Of a stretch of 43,973 nt of DNA, positions 1-7,438 are shown piece by piece. Position 1 is the first letter of the stretch, and each line of letters begins with the position of its first letter. Source of the DNA: Cloacibacterium sp964530915 (lineage in GTDB: Bacteria > Bacteroidota > Bacteroidia > Flavobacteriales > Weeksellaceae); contig CAZHCK010000012.1 in assembly GCA_964530915.1 (NCBI GenBank), forward strand, positions 1-43,973, read 5' to 3'. Below the pieces are notes generated by a model. It was given only the letters and a program-made list of their open reading frames with translations. It was not told the origin of the DNA and ran no database searches. Both the position numbers and the translations under genes were made by a program.

Positions 1-61
1 GATTAAATGAAATGATTTCAACGTAAATTGAAAACTTCACAAAAATCTGTGATAGAAAACC

Positions 62-1729
62 TTACTTCAAAAACTTAAAATATTCTTTCAAAACTTCTGC
101 ATTTTGAATATCAGCCGTGTTGATTTCTAAAATTTTTGGTTTAGCTTCTGGCTTAAAGAAATTGTCTAAAACTCTTAACAGCGTATCTTCGTCTTCCACT
201 TTAAAATATCCAAAACCGAAATGTTTGGCTAGATTTTCGCAGTTTTTCTGATGTTTGGTCGCGATAAATTCGTCTATTGCATTAGAAGTTGTAGGTCCGG
301 GAATAATTCTAAAAATATTTCCTTCACCGTTATTCATTACGATAATTCTAGTGTACGGCGGAATGTAATTGTTCCAAAGTCCATTAATATCATAGAAAAA
401 TCCAAGTTCCCCAGAAATCAAAATTGTAGGATTTTCATTCATCATCGCAAAACCCATCGCAGTAGAGGTAGAACCGTCTATTCCGCTGGTTCCACGGTTG
501 CAATAAATGTTGTGGTTTTGAGAATATGGGAACAATTCTGCATAGCGAATTGCCGAAGAATTAGAAATATGAATGTTGTAATTACTAGGAATTTTTTGTT
601 CTAAAATCTGGAAAATTTTAAAATCCGAGAAATCTATTGTTTTGCAATATTCATCGTGTTTTGCGTCTTTTTTGTCACGAAGAACATCCCAAAGATTAAA
701 ATAAGCTGAAGGTTCTAATTTGGCAAATTTCAACAACTGACTGAAGAAAATCTCTGGTTTTGTTTTGATTTCTTGAGTCAAAGCAAAATAAGTATTCGGT
801 TGCCAAAATTCATCAATATGCCAATGATTTTGAGGTTTTGCTTTTCTCAAAAATTCTTTCACTTTTTTAGAAACCACGTTTTGACCAATCGTGATGAGCA
901 AATCTGGAGCGTAGCTTCTGAAATCTTCCTCAGTGAAATTAAAAACATATCGGTCAATATGATTGAAAAATTTGTCGTGATAGAGGTTAGAATTCGCTTC
1001 AGTAAGCACTACCACAGAATGATTTTTCACAAATTGCGACAATAAACTTTGGAGTTCAGGATTTTTGTCAAGTGTTCCCGCTAAAATCAAAATTCTTTTA
1101 GCTACGTTAAATTCAGAAACTAGAGCAGAAGAAATCTCGAAATCTCTTTTCTGAATCGTTTTCTCAATGCTTGGGAAAACTGGCAATTCTGTAGCGTACT
1201 GATATAAAGGTTCTGTAAGCGGAATATTGATATGAACTGGGCCTTGTTTCTCGAAACACAATTCTATCGCGGTTTTTACGATTTTTAAGTTCTCTTCTTC
1301 TGCATTTTCTTTGTCGTCTTCCAAAAGCTGAAAATCTCCGTAAGAATGCTGTTGAAACAAGTCTTTTTGACGAATGGTTTGTCCATCAAATAAATCTACA
1401 AAATCTGTAGGTCTGTCTGCGGTAAGTACCAAAAGCGGAACATTTTGATAAAACGCTTCTACTACAGCTGGATAATAATTAGTGGCAGCAGAACCAGAGG
1501 TGCAAGAAATTGCTACTGGTTGTTTAAGCGATTTTGCCATTCCCATCGCTACAAAAGCAGCGCTTCTTTCGTCTACGATGCTGAAGCATTCAAAAGAATC
1601 TAGCTCTGAAAAATGAATAGCAAGTGGAGCATTTCTGCTTCCTGGCGAAATCACCATTTTGTCTATTCCATATTGCTGAAGAACGTGTCCTAAAATCTGA
1701 ATACTGCGTTTTGATGAGAATTGTTTCAT
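62..1729 (-). CDS. menD: MenD, SEPHCHC synthase (menaquinone biosynthesis)
   Basis: Thiamine-diphosphate enzyme that joins isochorismate and 2-oxoglutarate to give SEPHCHC, the first committed step of menaquinone synthesis in the cytosol. At 555 aa it has full family length. The N-terminal pyrimidine-binding domain shows SPGSRN (residues 28-33) and the conserved acidic DER at 53-55. The C-terminal domain carries the glycine-rich GTSGIDGSTSTAMG stretch and GELGFFYD, as expected for cofactor and Mg binding. The ATG at 1729 is preceded only 5 bp upstream by a TANNTTTG box, so the transcript would have almost no leader. No other men gene lies in the window. The assignment is secure by family motifs. 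Confidence 0.95.
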   Translation of the reverse strand: MKQFSSKRSIQILGHVLQQYGIDKMVISPGSRNAPLAIHFSELDSFECFSIVDERSAAFVAMGMAKSLKQPVAISCTSGSAATNYYPAVVEAFYQNVPLLVLTADRPTDFVDLFDGQTIRQKDLFQQHSYGDFQLLEDDKENAEEENLKIVKTAIELCFEKQGPVHINIPLTEPLYQYATELPVFPSIEKTIQKRDFEISSALVSEFNVAKRILILAGTLDKNPELQSLLSQFVKNHSVVVLTEANSNLYHDKFFNHIDRYVFNFTEEDFRSYAPDLLITIGQNVVSKKVKEFLRKAKPQNHWHIDEFWQPNTYFALTQEIKTKPEIFFSQLLKFAKLEPSAYFNLWDVLRDKKDAKHDEYCKTIDFSDFKIFQILEQKIPSNYNIHISNSSAIRYAELFPYSQNHNIYCNRGTSGIDGSTSTAMGFAMMNENPTILISGELGFFYDINGLWNNYIPPYTRIIVMNNGEGNIFRIIPGPTTSNAIDEFIATKHQKNCENLAKHFGFGYFKVEDEDTLLRVLDNFFKPEAKPKILEINTADIQNAEVLKEYFKFLK

Positions 1730-1734
1730 AAATA

Positions 1735-1742
1735 CAAAGGTA
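1735..1742 (-). promoter_or_regulatory. -7 box of the menD promoter
   Basis: Read on the minus strand this is TACCTTTG, a match to the Bacteroidota -7 consensus TANNTTTG. It lies 5 bp before the menD ATG, implying a very short or absent 5' leader. No clear -33 TTTG was found at the usual distance. Confidence 0.45.
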
Positions 1743-1905
1743 TGAGATTTTTTGGAGTTTTTTAAATTTCAGAATAAGTTCGGGAGATGATATTTGATAT
1801 ATCTAATTTTAATTTTCTCAAATTCTAGAAAGGAATATGATTTTTAAAAACTATTTTGAGTTTGCCGAAAAGTATGCCTTTTTTAACCAAAAAGCCCCGA
1901 TGGTT

Positions 1906-1920
1906 CGGATTTCTAATCCG
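1906..1920. repeat. REP-like extragenic palindrome
   Basis: CGGATT-TCT-AATCCG is a perfect 6-bp stem with a 3-nt loop. Short palindromes of this kind (GGATT...AATCC) recur between genes in many Bacteroidota. In repeat copy 2 the left arm is changed (CAAATT), so the hairpin is intact only here. Confidence 0.5.
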
Positions 1921-2009
1921 TGACTTTCCTCAACTCATTTTAAGTGTATTTTTAGAAACTAATAAAAGAAATACTAGCTAGTTAATCAATACCAACAATA
2001 AAACAAAAT

Positions 2010-2036
2010 AAACCCTATCGATAATGATAGGGTTTT
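2010..2036. terminator. Hairpin/terminator inside repeat copy 1
   Basis: The arms AAACCCTATC and GATAGGGTTT pair perfectly over 10 bp around a 6-nt loop, with T- and A-rich flanks on both sides. It could act in either direction. The same hairpin is conserved without change in copy 2, while the ends of the repeat have diverged. Confidence 0.6.
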
Positions 2037-2251
2037 ATTATTTAATCTTAAACTTCCTTCAAATTTACAGGAAGTCATTCAAAAACGATGAACTATAGAT
2101 TATATTCTAAAAATCAATAGTTTCCATACTCATTTCATTTATTTTAATTAAATTTGTTAGAAACAAATAAGCAGAAACTCAGATATCAAACTAAACAAAT
2201 ACTTACAATCACTTACAAACGAATATTTAATTGACTATAAGAGTATTTTGA

Positions 2252-2947
2252 TATTACTTCGTCTATTTGAGTGTTAGCAGAAATCCCACCAAAATAGTGT
2301 TAAAATTGAAAGAAGTTGTAGAAACAGAATATTTTAGATTTTTCAAAAATGGAAACGATAAAGAAATTTATCTTGACATTTCTTTTTCTATTTTTGATAA
2401 TTATATCTATCTTAAAATTAAAACACCAATTGAAGTTATAATTTACTCAACGATATACAAATTCTACTTTTACAATAAAGAATTTTTTAATTTCTTTTTT
2501 ACTAATAGTAAATGTCAGCAAATAGGAGATGAGTGGATATCGAATTCAATTATATCTAATAACCTCTTTTACATTATTTCTCATTACGAAACTGAAAAAA
2601 TAGAGTTTGGATTAATGTTAAATTATCCAGACTCTTATTTCTCTTTAACTGATAATGACAAAACAATTTTCTTGCAAAAATGTAAAGAACTATTTGAGTA
2701 TGCTGCTGGGAAAAGTATAATTTCAAGATTTGAACAAAAAAATAAAATCCCTTCAGTAATTGATGATATAGAAAATAAATATAACTATAAAAGTAGATAT
2801 GGTAGAAGAATGTCTAATCGTCTTGCAAACTATAAATATGAATATGGGTCAAAAGAATATAGGAATAAAATTAATTTGTATGGATATTTATTCGCAATAA
2901 TTGTATTTATCATTTTTATAATTAAAACACTTTTAAAAAGCAATTAA
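2252..2947 (+). CDS. Hypothetical tail-anchored membrane protein (non-ATG start or 5'-truncated)
   Basis: I do not recognise this protein. The open frame starts after a TGA at 2249-2251. There is no in-frame ATG before about residue 118, so the start is either TTG at 2267 (226 aa) or the gene has lost its 5' end. The product is rich in Phe, Tyr, Ile, Asn and Lys and has no signal peptide. It ends with one hydrophobic helix (about residues 205-222) and a short KSN tail, suggesting a cytosolic domain anchored at its C terminus. A basic stretch around residues 170-190 (KSRYGRRMSNR) precedes the anchor. By eye the gene is more AT-rich than its neighbours. It sits between two direct repeats beside tRNA-Asn, which suggests horizontally acquired cargo. 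Confidence 0.55.
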   Translation, partial: YYFVYLSVSRNPTKIVLKLKEVVETEYFRFFKNGNDKEIYLDISFSIFDNYIYLKIKTPIEVIIYSTIYKFYFYNKEFFNFFFTNSKCQQIGDEWISNSIISNNLFYIISHYETEKIEFGLMLNYPDSYFSLTDNDKTIFLQKCKELFEYAAGKSIISRFEQKNKIPSVIDDIENKYNYKSRYGRRMSNRLANYKYEYGSKEYRNKINLYGYLFAIIVFIIFIIKTLLKSN

Positions 2948-2989
2948 ATTAAGCTGCAGCTATCATTTATTGGCCAAATGCGGGGACCA

Positions 2990-3165
2990 CGATGGCGCAA
3001 ATTTCTAATCCGTGACTTTCCACAACTCATTTTAAGTATATTTTTAGACACTAATAAAAGAAATACTAGCTAGGTAATCAATACCAACAATAAAACAAAA
3101 TAAACCCTATCGATAATGATAGGGTTTTATTATTTAAACTTAAATTTCCTTTAAATTTACAGGAA
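2990..3165. repeat. 176-bp direct repeat, copy 2
   Basis: Second copy of the repeat at 1898-2073, same orientation, ending 80 bp from the 3' end of tRNA-Asn. On the minus strand an open frame that begins inside the tRNA region ends here with EHVLSKVLVKVPVNLKEI and a stop. Copy 1 keeps only the last codons (LPVNLKEV). This could be the remnant end of an integrase-like gene, but that is a guess. Confidence 0.9.
3102..3128. terminator. Hairpin/terminator inside repeat copy 2
   Basis: Identical to the hairpin at 2010-2036: 10-bp perfect stem, 6-nt loop, T/A-rich flanks. It lies about 155 bp downstream of the hypothetical gene's stop codon, so it may terminate that transcript. Confidence 0.55.
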
Positions 3166-3200
3166 CTTTTACTAAAACCTTGCTCAAAACATGCTCAAAT

Positions 3201-3233
3201 AAAAAAAGAGTTTTCGAAACTAATCGAAAACTC
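3201..3233 (-). terminator. Terminator of tRNA-Asn
   Basis: On the minus strand GAGTTTTCGA pairs perfectly with TCGAAAACTC (10 bp, 6-nt loop) and is followed by seven Ts. It starts 13 bp after the tRNA 3' end, as expected for a single-gene tRNA transcript. Confidence 0.85.
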
Positions 3234-3245
3234 TCTTGTAATGGG

Positions 3246-3319
3246 CGCCTTTTGCTGGGCTCGAACCAGCGACCCTCTGATTAACAGTCAGATGCTCTAA
3301 CCGACTGAGCTAAAAAGGC
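3246..3319 (-). tRNA. tRNA-Asn (anticodon GTT)
   Basis: The 74-nt minus-strand sequence folds into a full cloverleaf. The acceptor arms are GCCTTTT and AAAAGGC, the D-stem is GCTC/GAGC, the anticodon stem-loop is TCTGA-CTGTTAA-TCAGA with GTT, and the T-arm is GCTGG-TTCGAGC-CCAGC. The discriminator base is G. The genomic bases that follow are CCC, so the CCA end is not encoded and must be added. tRNA 3' ends are common integration sites, and the repeat-flanked accessory pocket lies directly downstream. Confidence 0.97.
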
Positions 3320-3342
3320 TACTCTTGTTGTTTTGAGTGGTG

Positions 3343-3374
3343 CAAATATAATACGTTTTTTCTATTTGCGCAAA
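3343..3374 (-). promoter_or_regulatory. Promoter of tRNA-Asn
   Basis: Minus-strand TATATTTG (3343-3350) matches TANNTTTG, and TTTG at 3371-3374 matches the -33 element with a 20-bp spacer. This is the best two-element Bacteroidota promoter in the window. Confidence 0.7.
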
Positions 3375-3396
3375 ATATTTTTTGAAAAAATTTACA

Positions 3397-4740
3397 TTAT
3401 TTTAAAAATGGTGAAATGATAAATTTGTAAATATCTGATCCAAAGATTAATAGCATTAACCCCATTAAAAAGATTACTCCAATCATTTGAGCATTTTCTA
3501 AAACTTTTTGTGGAACTGGCTTGCCTGTGATGAGTTCCCAAGTCGTAAATAACGCGTGACCACCATCTAATCCTGGAATTGGTAACAGGTTAAGGAATGC
3601 TAACCAAGCAGAAAACATAGCCGTAAAACTCCAAAAAGCAACCCAGTCGATTTCTTTAGGCATCATTTTTACAATTGCAATTGGTCCACCTACATTTTTG
3701 TAACCTTTAATTTTTTTGTTGAACATTAATTTAAACTGTTTAATCTGCATCGTAAGAGATTCTACAGTTCTCTCAAAACCTCTACCAATTGCTGGTAAAA
3801 AGCTATATTCTTGATTGGTTACTGTGTTGTTGAAAGCTGCTTCAGCTTGTTTAAAATCTGGTCTGAAACCTATTTTTCCGTCTTTATCAGTATTTAAGCT
3901 AAATGTTTTAACCTCATTATTTCTAAGAACATCTATAGTGATTGGTTGATTTTTCTTTCCAGCTAATCCGTCCGTAAATTCATCAAAAAATCTAATTTTT
4001 TTGCCATTAAGTGCTACAATTTGATCTCCTTTTTGTAAGCCTGCTTGTTTTGCAGGACCTTCTGCTAAAGAATCTACTACCGGCGCAAATCTATTGGTGA
4101 TATACAGTTTTGCAGTTTTTGAACCTAAAATATGGGCAATTCCGTCTTCGATTGGCGCAAAAGAAACTTCTTTACCGTTTCTAAGCACTGTGATTTCATT
4201 GGCAAGAAGCATATTAATCATAGAATTTTCCATTCTTACGGCAGGTTTCCCATCTATTTTTAAGATTTTGTCGCCGTTCATCAATCCCATTTTTGCGCCT
4301 TCTTCAGAAACTGCAATTCCATTCTCGAATTTTGCTAAATCATGGTATTTTTCGCCTACAGATAAATTCAATCCAGTATAAATAGCCCAAGCCAAAATAA
4401 GATTCACGAAAATACCACCTAACATAATGATAAGTCTTTGCCAAGCTGGTTTGCTTCTGAATTCCCAAGGTTGAGCAGGTTGTTTCAGTTGTTCTGTATC
4501 CATACTTTCGTCTACCATTCCTGCGATTTTTACATAACCACCAAATGGTAACCAACCGATTCCGTATTCGGTTTCACCAATTTTTTTCTTCGCCAAAGAA
4601 AACCATGGATCAAAGAATAAGTAGAATTTATCTACTCTGCATTTAAACCATTTCGCGGGTAAAAAATGCCCTAATTCGTGTAGAATAACGAGAATTGAAA
4701 TACTTAATATAAACTGAAATATCTGCGTTGCTAATTCCAT
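3397..4740 (-). CDS. rseP: RseP-type site-2 protease
   Basis: Intramembrane zinc metalloprotease that cleaves membrane substrates such as anti-sigma factors during regulated proteolysis. At 447 aa it has the normal length. The first membrane segment carries HELGH at residues 21-25, and the C-terminal membrane segment carries the third zinc ligand in GLDGG (about residues 390-394). Between them lie PDZ-like stretches (around residues 125-180 and 205-270, for example GPAKQAGLQKGDQIV). The ATG at 4740 is preceded by a good -7 box at 4767-4774. The downstream neighbour is tRNA-Asn. No sigma/anti-sigma pair is present in the window, so the substrate cannot be inferred. Confidence 0.93.
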   Translation of the reverse strand: MELATQIFQFILSISILVILHELGHFLPAKWFKCRVDKFYLFFDPWFSLAKKKIGETEYGIGWLPFGGYVKIAGMVDESMDTEQLKQPAQPWEFRSKPAWQRLIIMLGGIFVNLILAWAIYTGLNLSVGEKYHDLAKFENGIAVSEEGAKMGLMNGDKILKIDGKPAVRMENSMINMLLANEITVLRNGKEVSFAPIEDGIAHILGSKTAKLYITNRFAPVVDSLAEGPAKQAGLQKGDQIVALNGKKIRFFDEFTDGLAGKKNQPITIDVLRNNEVKTFSLNTDKDGKIGFRPDFKQAEAAFNNTVTNQEYSFLPAIGRGFERTVESLTMQIKQFKLMFNKKIKGYKNVGGPIAIVKMMPKEIDWVAFWSFTAMFSAWLAFLNLLPIPGLDGGHALFTTWELITGKPVPQKVLENAQMIGVIFLMGLMLLIFGSDIYKFIISPFLK

Positions 4741-4766
4741 TAAATTTTAATTTTTTTAAAGTTATG

Positions 4767-4774
4767 CAAATGTA
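4767..4774 (-). promoter_or_regulatory. -7 box upstream of rseP
   Basis: Minus-strand TACATTTG matches TANNTTTG, 26 bp before the rseP ATG. A -33 element is not obvious. Confidence 0.5.
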
Positions 4775-4805
4775 ATAATTCTCTCTCACTAAAACTGTAC
4801 CAAAT

Positions 4806-4832
4806 AAAAAAAGACGCCAAAAAGCGTCTTTT
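4806..4832 (-). terminator. Terminator after the 4858-5298 gene
   Basis: AAAAGACGC and GCGTCTTTT form a perfect 9-bp stem around a 6-nt loop. On the minus strand it is followed by a T-rich run, and it lies 26 bp past the stop codon. Confidence 0.85.
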
Positions 4833-4857
4833 CCATTAAATATTGTTGAATTTTTTA

Positions 4858-5298
4858 TTAGAAGTTAAATGATAAACCTATGCTACCATTGTTACCAGCT
4901 TCTATAAATGCACCTACATTATTGTTGAAGAAATATCTTACACCTAAGTGTGCACCTAATCCGAATGTATTTCCTAATAAACCTACATCTAAACCAGGAT
5001 ATAAATCCCATTGGCTCGGCATGTTAAGAGCGTCTTGAAGGTGGAAATTTACTCTACCAAAAACGAAAACGTTATTGTCTTCATTATTGTCTCTGTATCC
5101 ATCAAAATAGAAATTTGCTCCTGCTCCTAAAGAAACTACATTAGAAACTCCATAGTCATACGTTGCTGTAACACCAGTTCCGTTTCCGTAACCGTTAAAA
5201 CCAACTTGTAATTTTTGGTCGCCTTTACCTTGCCATGCTTGTGCAAATGCTAATTGTCCTGCGAACAACATTGCGAATGCTAATACTAATTTTTTCAT
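4858..5298 (-). CDS. Small outer-membrane beta-barrel-like protein (DUF6646-like)
   Basis: A 146-aa exported protein with a clean Sec signal peptide (MKKLVLAFAMLFAGQLAFAQ). The rest is made of alternating polar and aromatic beta strands (KLQVGFNGYG, VTATYDYG, VSLGAGANFYFD) and ends in SIGLSFNF, with a terminal Phe as in outer-membrane barrel proteins. It resembles the flavobacterial DUF6646 family, though I name that family from memory. No catalytic motif is visible, so a structural or porin-like role is the most that can be said. It is monocistronic, with its own terminator and a divergent upstream neighbour. Confidence 0.8.
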   Translation of the reverse strand: MKKLVLAFAMLFAGQLAFAQAWQGKGDQKLQVGFNGYGNGTGVTATYDYGVSNVVSLGAGANFYFDGYRDNNEDNNVFVFGRVNFHLQDALNMPSQWDLYPGLDVGLLGNTFGLGAHLGVRYFFNNNVGAFIEAGNNGSIGLSFNF

Positions 5299-5387
5299 AA
5301 GAATATTTATTTTTAAGTTTTATTTGAATTTCTGTTTTTCTAACGACAAATTTATAGTAATGTTGCCTAACGAAGAGACTTTTGTGG

Positions 5388-5395
5388 TAATTTTG
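5388..5395 (+). promoter_or_regulatory. -7 box upstream of the nitrilase gene
   Basis: TAATTTTG matches TANNTTTG, 34 bp before the ATG at 5430. Confidence 0.45.
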
Positions 5396-5429
5396 TAAAA
5401 CATTTTAAAAATTCTGAAACCTAAGCATT

Positions 5430-6185
5430 ATGAAAATCATCGGTTTAAGTCAAAATATTATTTGGAAAGAAAAACAAGAAAATTTTCTTTTGATAGAAGA
5501 AAAATTCAAAGATTTAGAAGCAGATTTATTTTTGCTTCCAGAGATGTTTACTACTGGTTTCTACATGAAAGCTCAGGAAGTTGCAGATGAAGAAGAACAA
5601 GCATTGACTTGGATGAAGAATTTTGCCAAAACTAAAAATGCTGCAATTGGCGGAAGCGTTTCTGTAAAGGATAATGGCAAATTCTATAACCGATTTTATT
5701 TTGTAAAACCAGACGGAACTTACCATCAATACGATAAAAGACATCTCTTTTCTTACACTGGTGAAGATAAAGTATACACTGCAGGAACGGAAAGAGTAGT
5801 GGTGAAATATTTAGGATTCAGATTTTTATTACAGGTTTGTTTTGATGCAAGATTTCCAGTTTTTGCAAGAAACAGAAAAGATTATGATGTAATTCTAAAT
5901 GTCGCAAATTGGCCAGAAACCAGAGTTTTGGCGTGGGAAACATTAAATAGAGCAAGGGCAATCGAAAATCAAGCCTATGTTTTTGCCTTAAATAGAACAG
6001 GCGAAGACGGAAATCACTTGAAATATCAAGAAAGCAGCCATTGTTTTTTTGCAGATGGAACAGATGTTTCTGCTAAAAATGGAGATTTAATCTTTGCAGA
6101 ATTAGATTTGCAAAAATTAGAAGCTTTTAGAAAAGAGTTTCCTTTTTTAAATGATGCAGATGATTTTAAAATAGGAGAATTTTAG
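5430..6185 (+). CDS. Omega-amidase-like carbon-nitrogen hydrolase (nitrilase superfamily)
   Basis: Predicted cytosolic amidase of the YafV/NIT2 type, which hydrolyses omega-amides such as 2-oxoglutaramate and 2-oxosuccinamate formed by transamination of glutamine and asparagine. The 251-aa length is typical. The catalytic triad is visible as Glu38 (LLPEMF), Lys103 (YDKRHLF) and Cys137 (QVCFDARFP). KRHLF and the sequence around the Cys favour the omega-amidase branch over formamidase or cyanide hydratase branches. The gene stands alone between a divergent barrel-protein gene and a convergent DUF4440 gene. The substrate is inferred from the family only. Confidence 0.88.
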   Translation: MKIIGLSQNIIWKEKQENFLLIEEKFKDLEADLFLLPEMFTTGFYMKAQEVADEEEQALTWMKNFAKTKNAAIGGSVSVKDNGKFYNRFYFVKPDGTYHQYDKRHLFSYTGEDKVYTAGTERVVVKYLGFRFLLQVCFDARFPVFARNRKDYDVILNVANWPETRVLAWETLNRARAIENQAYVFALNRTGEDGNHLKYQESSHCFFADGTDVSAKNGDLIFAELDLQKLEAFRKEFPFLNDADDFKIGEF

Positions 6186-6228
6186 GATATTACAGATGTT
6201 TTTTTTCTCTAAAATCTACATTCTACAA

Positions 6229-6642
6229 CTAGTTTGTATGGTCTGAAATAATTTTCCAACCGTCATTAAATTTCTGAAAAACTAAGGTGTAAATTCCATT
6301 AGGAGTATCATTTGCACGGATGAGTTTCCACTTTCCGAAAACATAAGCGTGTTTTTTGCCTAGCATTTTCACTTGAATGTCAGAAAATTCTAGAATGCCC
6401 ATCATTTCTTTGTTGGGATAAGTTTTTTTGTAATTGTCTAGTGTTTTTTGCCAACCGTAAGTTGGTCCTTTTGAACCTATAAAAAGCAGTGAATCATCTT
6501 TCCAATATCCTTTCATGAAATTTTCGATATCGCCATTATTCCATGCGGTTTGTTGCTCATGCAAAACTTTCAAAATGTCTTTTTCTTGTGAGAAAAAGAT
6601 GCCGAAACTTGATAACAAAATAATTGTAAAAAGATTTTTCAT
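6229..6642 (-). CDS. Exported DUF4440/SnoaL-like (NTF2-fold) protein
   Basis: A 137-aa protein with an N-terminal signal sequence (MKNLFTIILLSSFGIFFS) followed by an NTF2-like fold. The opening helix contains QQTAWNNGDIENFM, which is the usual DUF4440 beginning, and the end is GWKIISDHTN, the usual final strand. Such domains bind small molecules or serve as accessory modules, and no enzymatic residues can be assigned. It is convergent with the nitrilase gene. No promoter box was identified upstream, where a large hairpin (6696-6732) separates it from the divergent haem lipoprotein gene. Confidence 0.82.
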   Translation of the reverse strand: MKNLFTIILLSSFGIFFSQEKDILKVLHEQQTAWNNGDIENFMKGYWKDDSLLFIGSKGPTYGWQKTLDNYKKTYPNKEMMGILEFSDIQVKMLGKKHAYVFGKWKLIRANDTPNGIYTLVFQKFNDGWKIISDHTN

Positions 6643-6695
6643 ATGAAAATATTTATTGTTTTTTAAAGGTCATATGCAATCGCTTGCTCGAAAGC

Positions 6696-6732
6696 ATGCT
6701 CGAACTGAACGAAGTTAATTTTCAGTGAGCAT
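6696..6732. repeat. Intergenic hairpin
   Basis: ATGCTC-(GA)-ACTGAA pairs with TTCAGT-GAGCAT: 12 bp with a 2-nt bulge and an 11-nt loop. GCTCGAA also occurs twice just before and within the left arm. It lies between two divergent genes, so it is not an ordinary terminator. It may be a dispersed palindromic element or a regulatory structure. Confidence 0.5.
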
Positions 6733-6768
6733 TGGTGTTTTTTTATTCATTGCGATTTCATAATTCAT

Positions 6769-6776
6769 TAACTTTG
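6769..6776 (+). promoter_or_regulatory. -7 box upstream of the DUF3365 gene
   Basis: TAACTTTG matches TANNTTTG, 62 bp before the ATG. A 5-4-5 dyad (6784-6797) lies 7 bp downstream of it. Confidence 0.5.
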
Positions 6777-6783
6777 GGTAAAA

Positions 6784-6797
6784 GTAACAAAAGTTAC
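6784..6797. promoter_or_regulatory. GTAAC-AAAA-GTTAC dyad, possible Crp/Fnr-family operator
   Basis: Perfect 5-bp arms with a 4-bp spacer, the geometry of Fnr-type sites. It sits just downstream of the -7 box, where a bound protein would block transcription of the haem lipoprotein gene. A related, imperfect site lies at 13757-13772. Confidence 0.35.
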
Positions 6798-6838
6798 GCT
6801 CAGTCAAGCATTAAATTCACAAATTTGAAAAAACAATT

Positions 6839-7417
6839 ATGAAAACCAGAATTTACTTAACGCTCGCAGTTTCAGGGATGTTTTTAATTCAATGTTCCAA
6901 AGAAACGGGAAATAAAGGTGTTTTGCCCAAGGAAATTATTCCGCAAAAACAATTAACGAAAGCTGATTTTAAAAAAATCGCCGAAGAAACCAAAAAGAAT
7001 TTGGTGACCAATCTTACGCAGAAAATTTCTGAAAAAGGAGCCGAAAATGCTTTAGAATTTTGTAATGTAAACGCCATTCCGCTTACCAAACAGTTGGAGG
7101 ACCAGCATAATGTGATGATAAAAAGAGTTTCTGATAAAAATAGAAATCCTGATAATGCAGCAAATGAAACAGAAAGAAAATATATTGATTTTTTTAAAGA
7201 ACAACTTGTTTTGAAACAAAAATTAGAAGCAAAATTTGATAATGGAGTTTTTTATGCGCCAATTACCACTAATAATATGTGTTTACAATGTCATGGCTCC
7301 GAAAAAGATATAAAACCAGAAACCTTAGCGAAAATAAAATCACTCTATCCTAATGATAAGGCAATAGGATATCAAGAGAATGAAATGCGAGGTTTGATGG
7401 TGATTAAGCCGAACTAA
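6839..7417 (+). CDS. DUF3365 (Tll0287-like) c-type haem lipoprotein
   Basis: A 192-aa lipoprotein with a lipobox ending at Cys19 (LIQC). It has one c-type haem site, C148-LQ-C151-H152, close to the C terminus. The middle (residues about 40-110) resembles the Tll0287-like haem domain, including a conserved ALEFCNVNAIPL segment, and the end GYQENEMRGLMVIKP is typical of the family. Members are periplasmic haem sensors or redox proteins. Standing alone here rather than fused to a kinase or cyclase, it more likely acts as a small electron-transfer or ligand-binding protein. Cytochrome c maturation must be provided elsewhere in the genome. Confidence 0.85.
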   Translation: MKTRIYLTLAVSGMFLIQCSKETGNKGVLPKEIIPQKQLTKADFKKIAEETKKNLVTNLTQKISEKGAENALEFCNVNAIPLTKQLEDQHNVMIKRVSDKNRNPDNAANETERKYIDFFKEQLVLKQKLEAKFDNGVFYAPITTNNMCLQCHGSEKDIKPETLAKIKSLYPNDKAIGYQENEMRGLMVIKPN

Positions 7418-7438
7418 ATGAAGTGTTTCCCTATAAAG

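Larger units (their letters stand above)
1898..2073. repeat. 176-bp direct repeat, copy 1
   Basis: This segment aligns without gaps to 2990-3165, with 11 mismatches counted by eye. The two copies start 1092 bp apart and flank the hypothetical gene at 2267-2947. Each copy holds a GATTAG-type palindrome region at its left end, a strong hairpin in the middle and, on the minus strand at the right end, the codons PVNLKE(I/V) followed by a stop. Differences cluster at the two ends. The rest of 1743-2266 is AT-rich and holds no gene that I can recognise. Confidence 0.9.

Noticed and set aside
251..604. Plus-strand open frame opposite menD (and similar antisense frames, for example 4094-4381, 10942-11262, 34621-35037 and 37300-37611)
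   Set aside because: They are shadows of well-identified genes, have no family features and no promoter.
3166..3245. A short minus-strand gene ending in KVPVNLKEI
   Set aside because: The frame passes through the tRNA and its terminator without a proper start. At best it is a remnant, reported as a finding.
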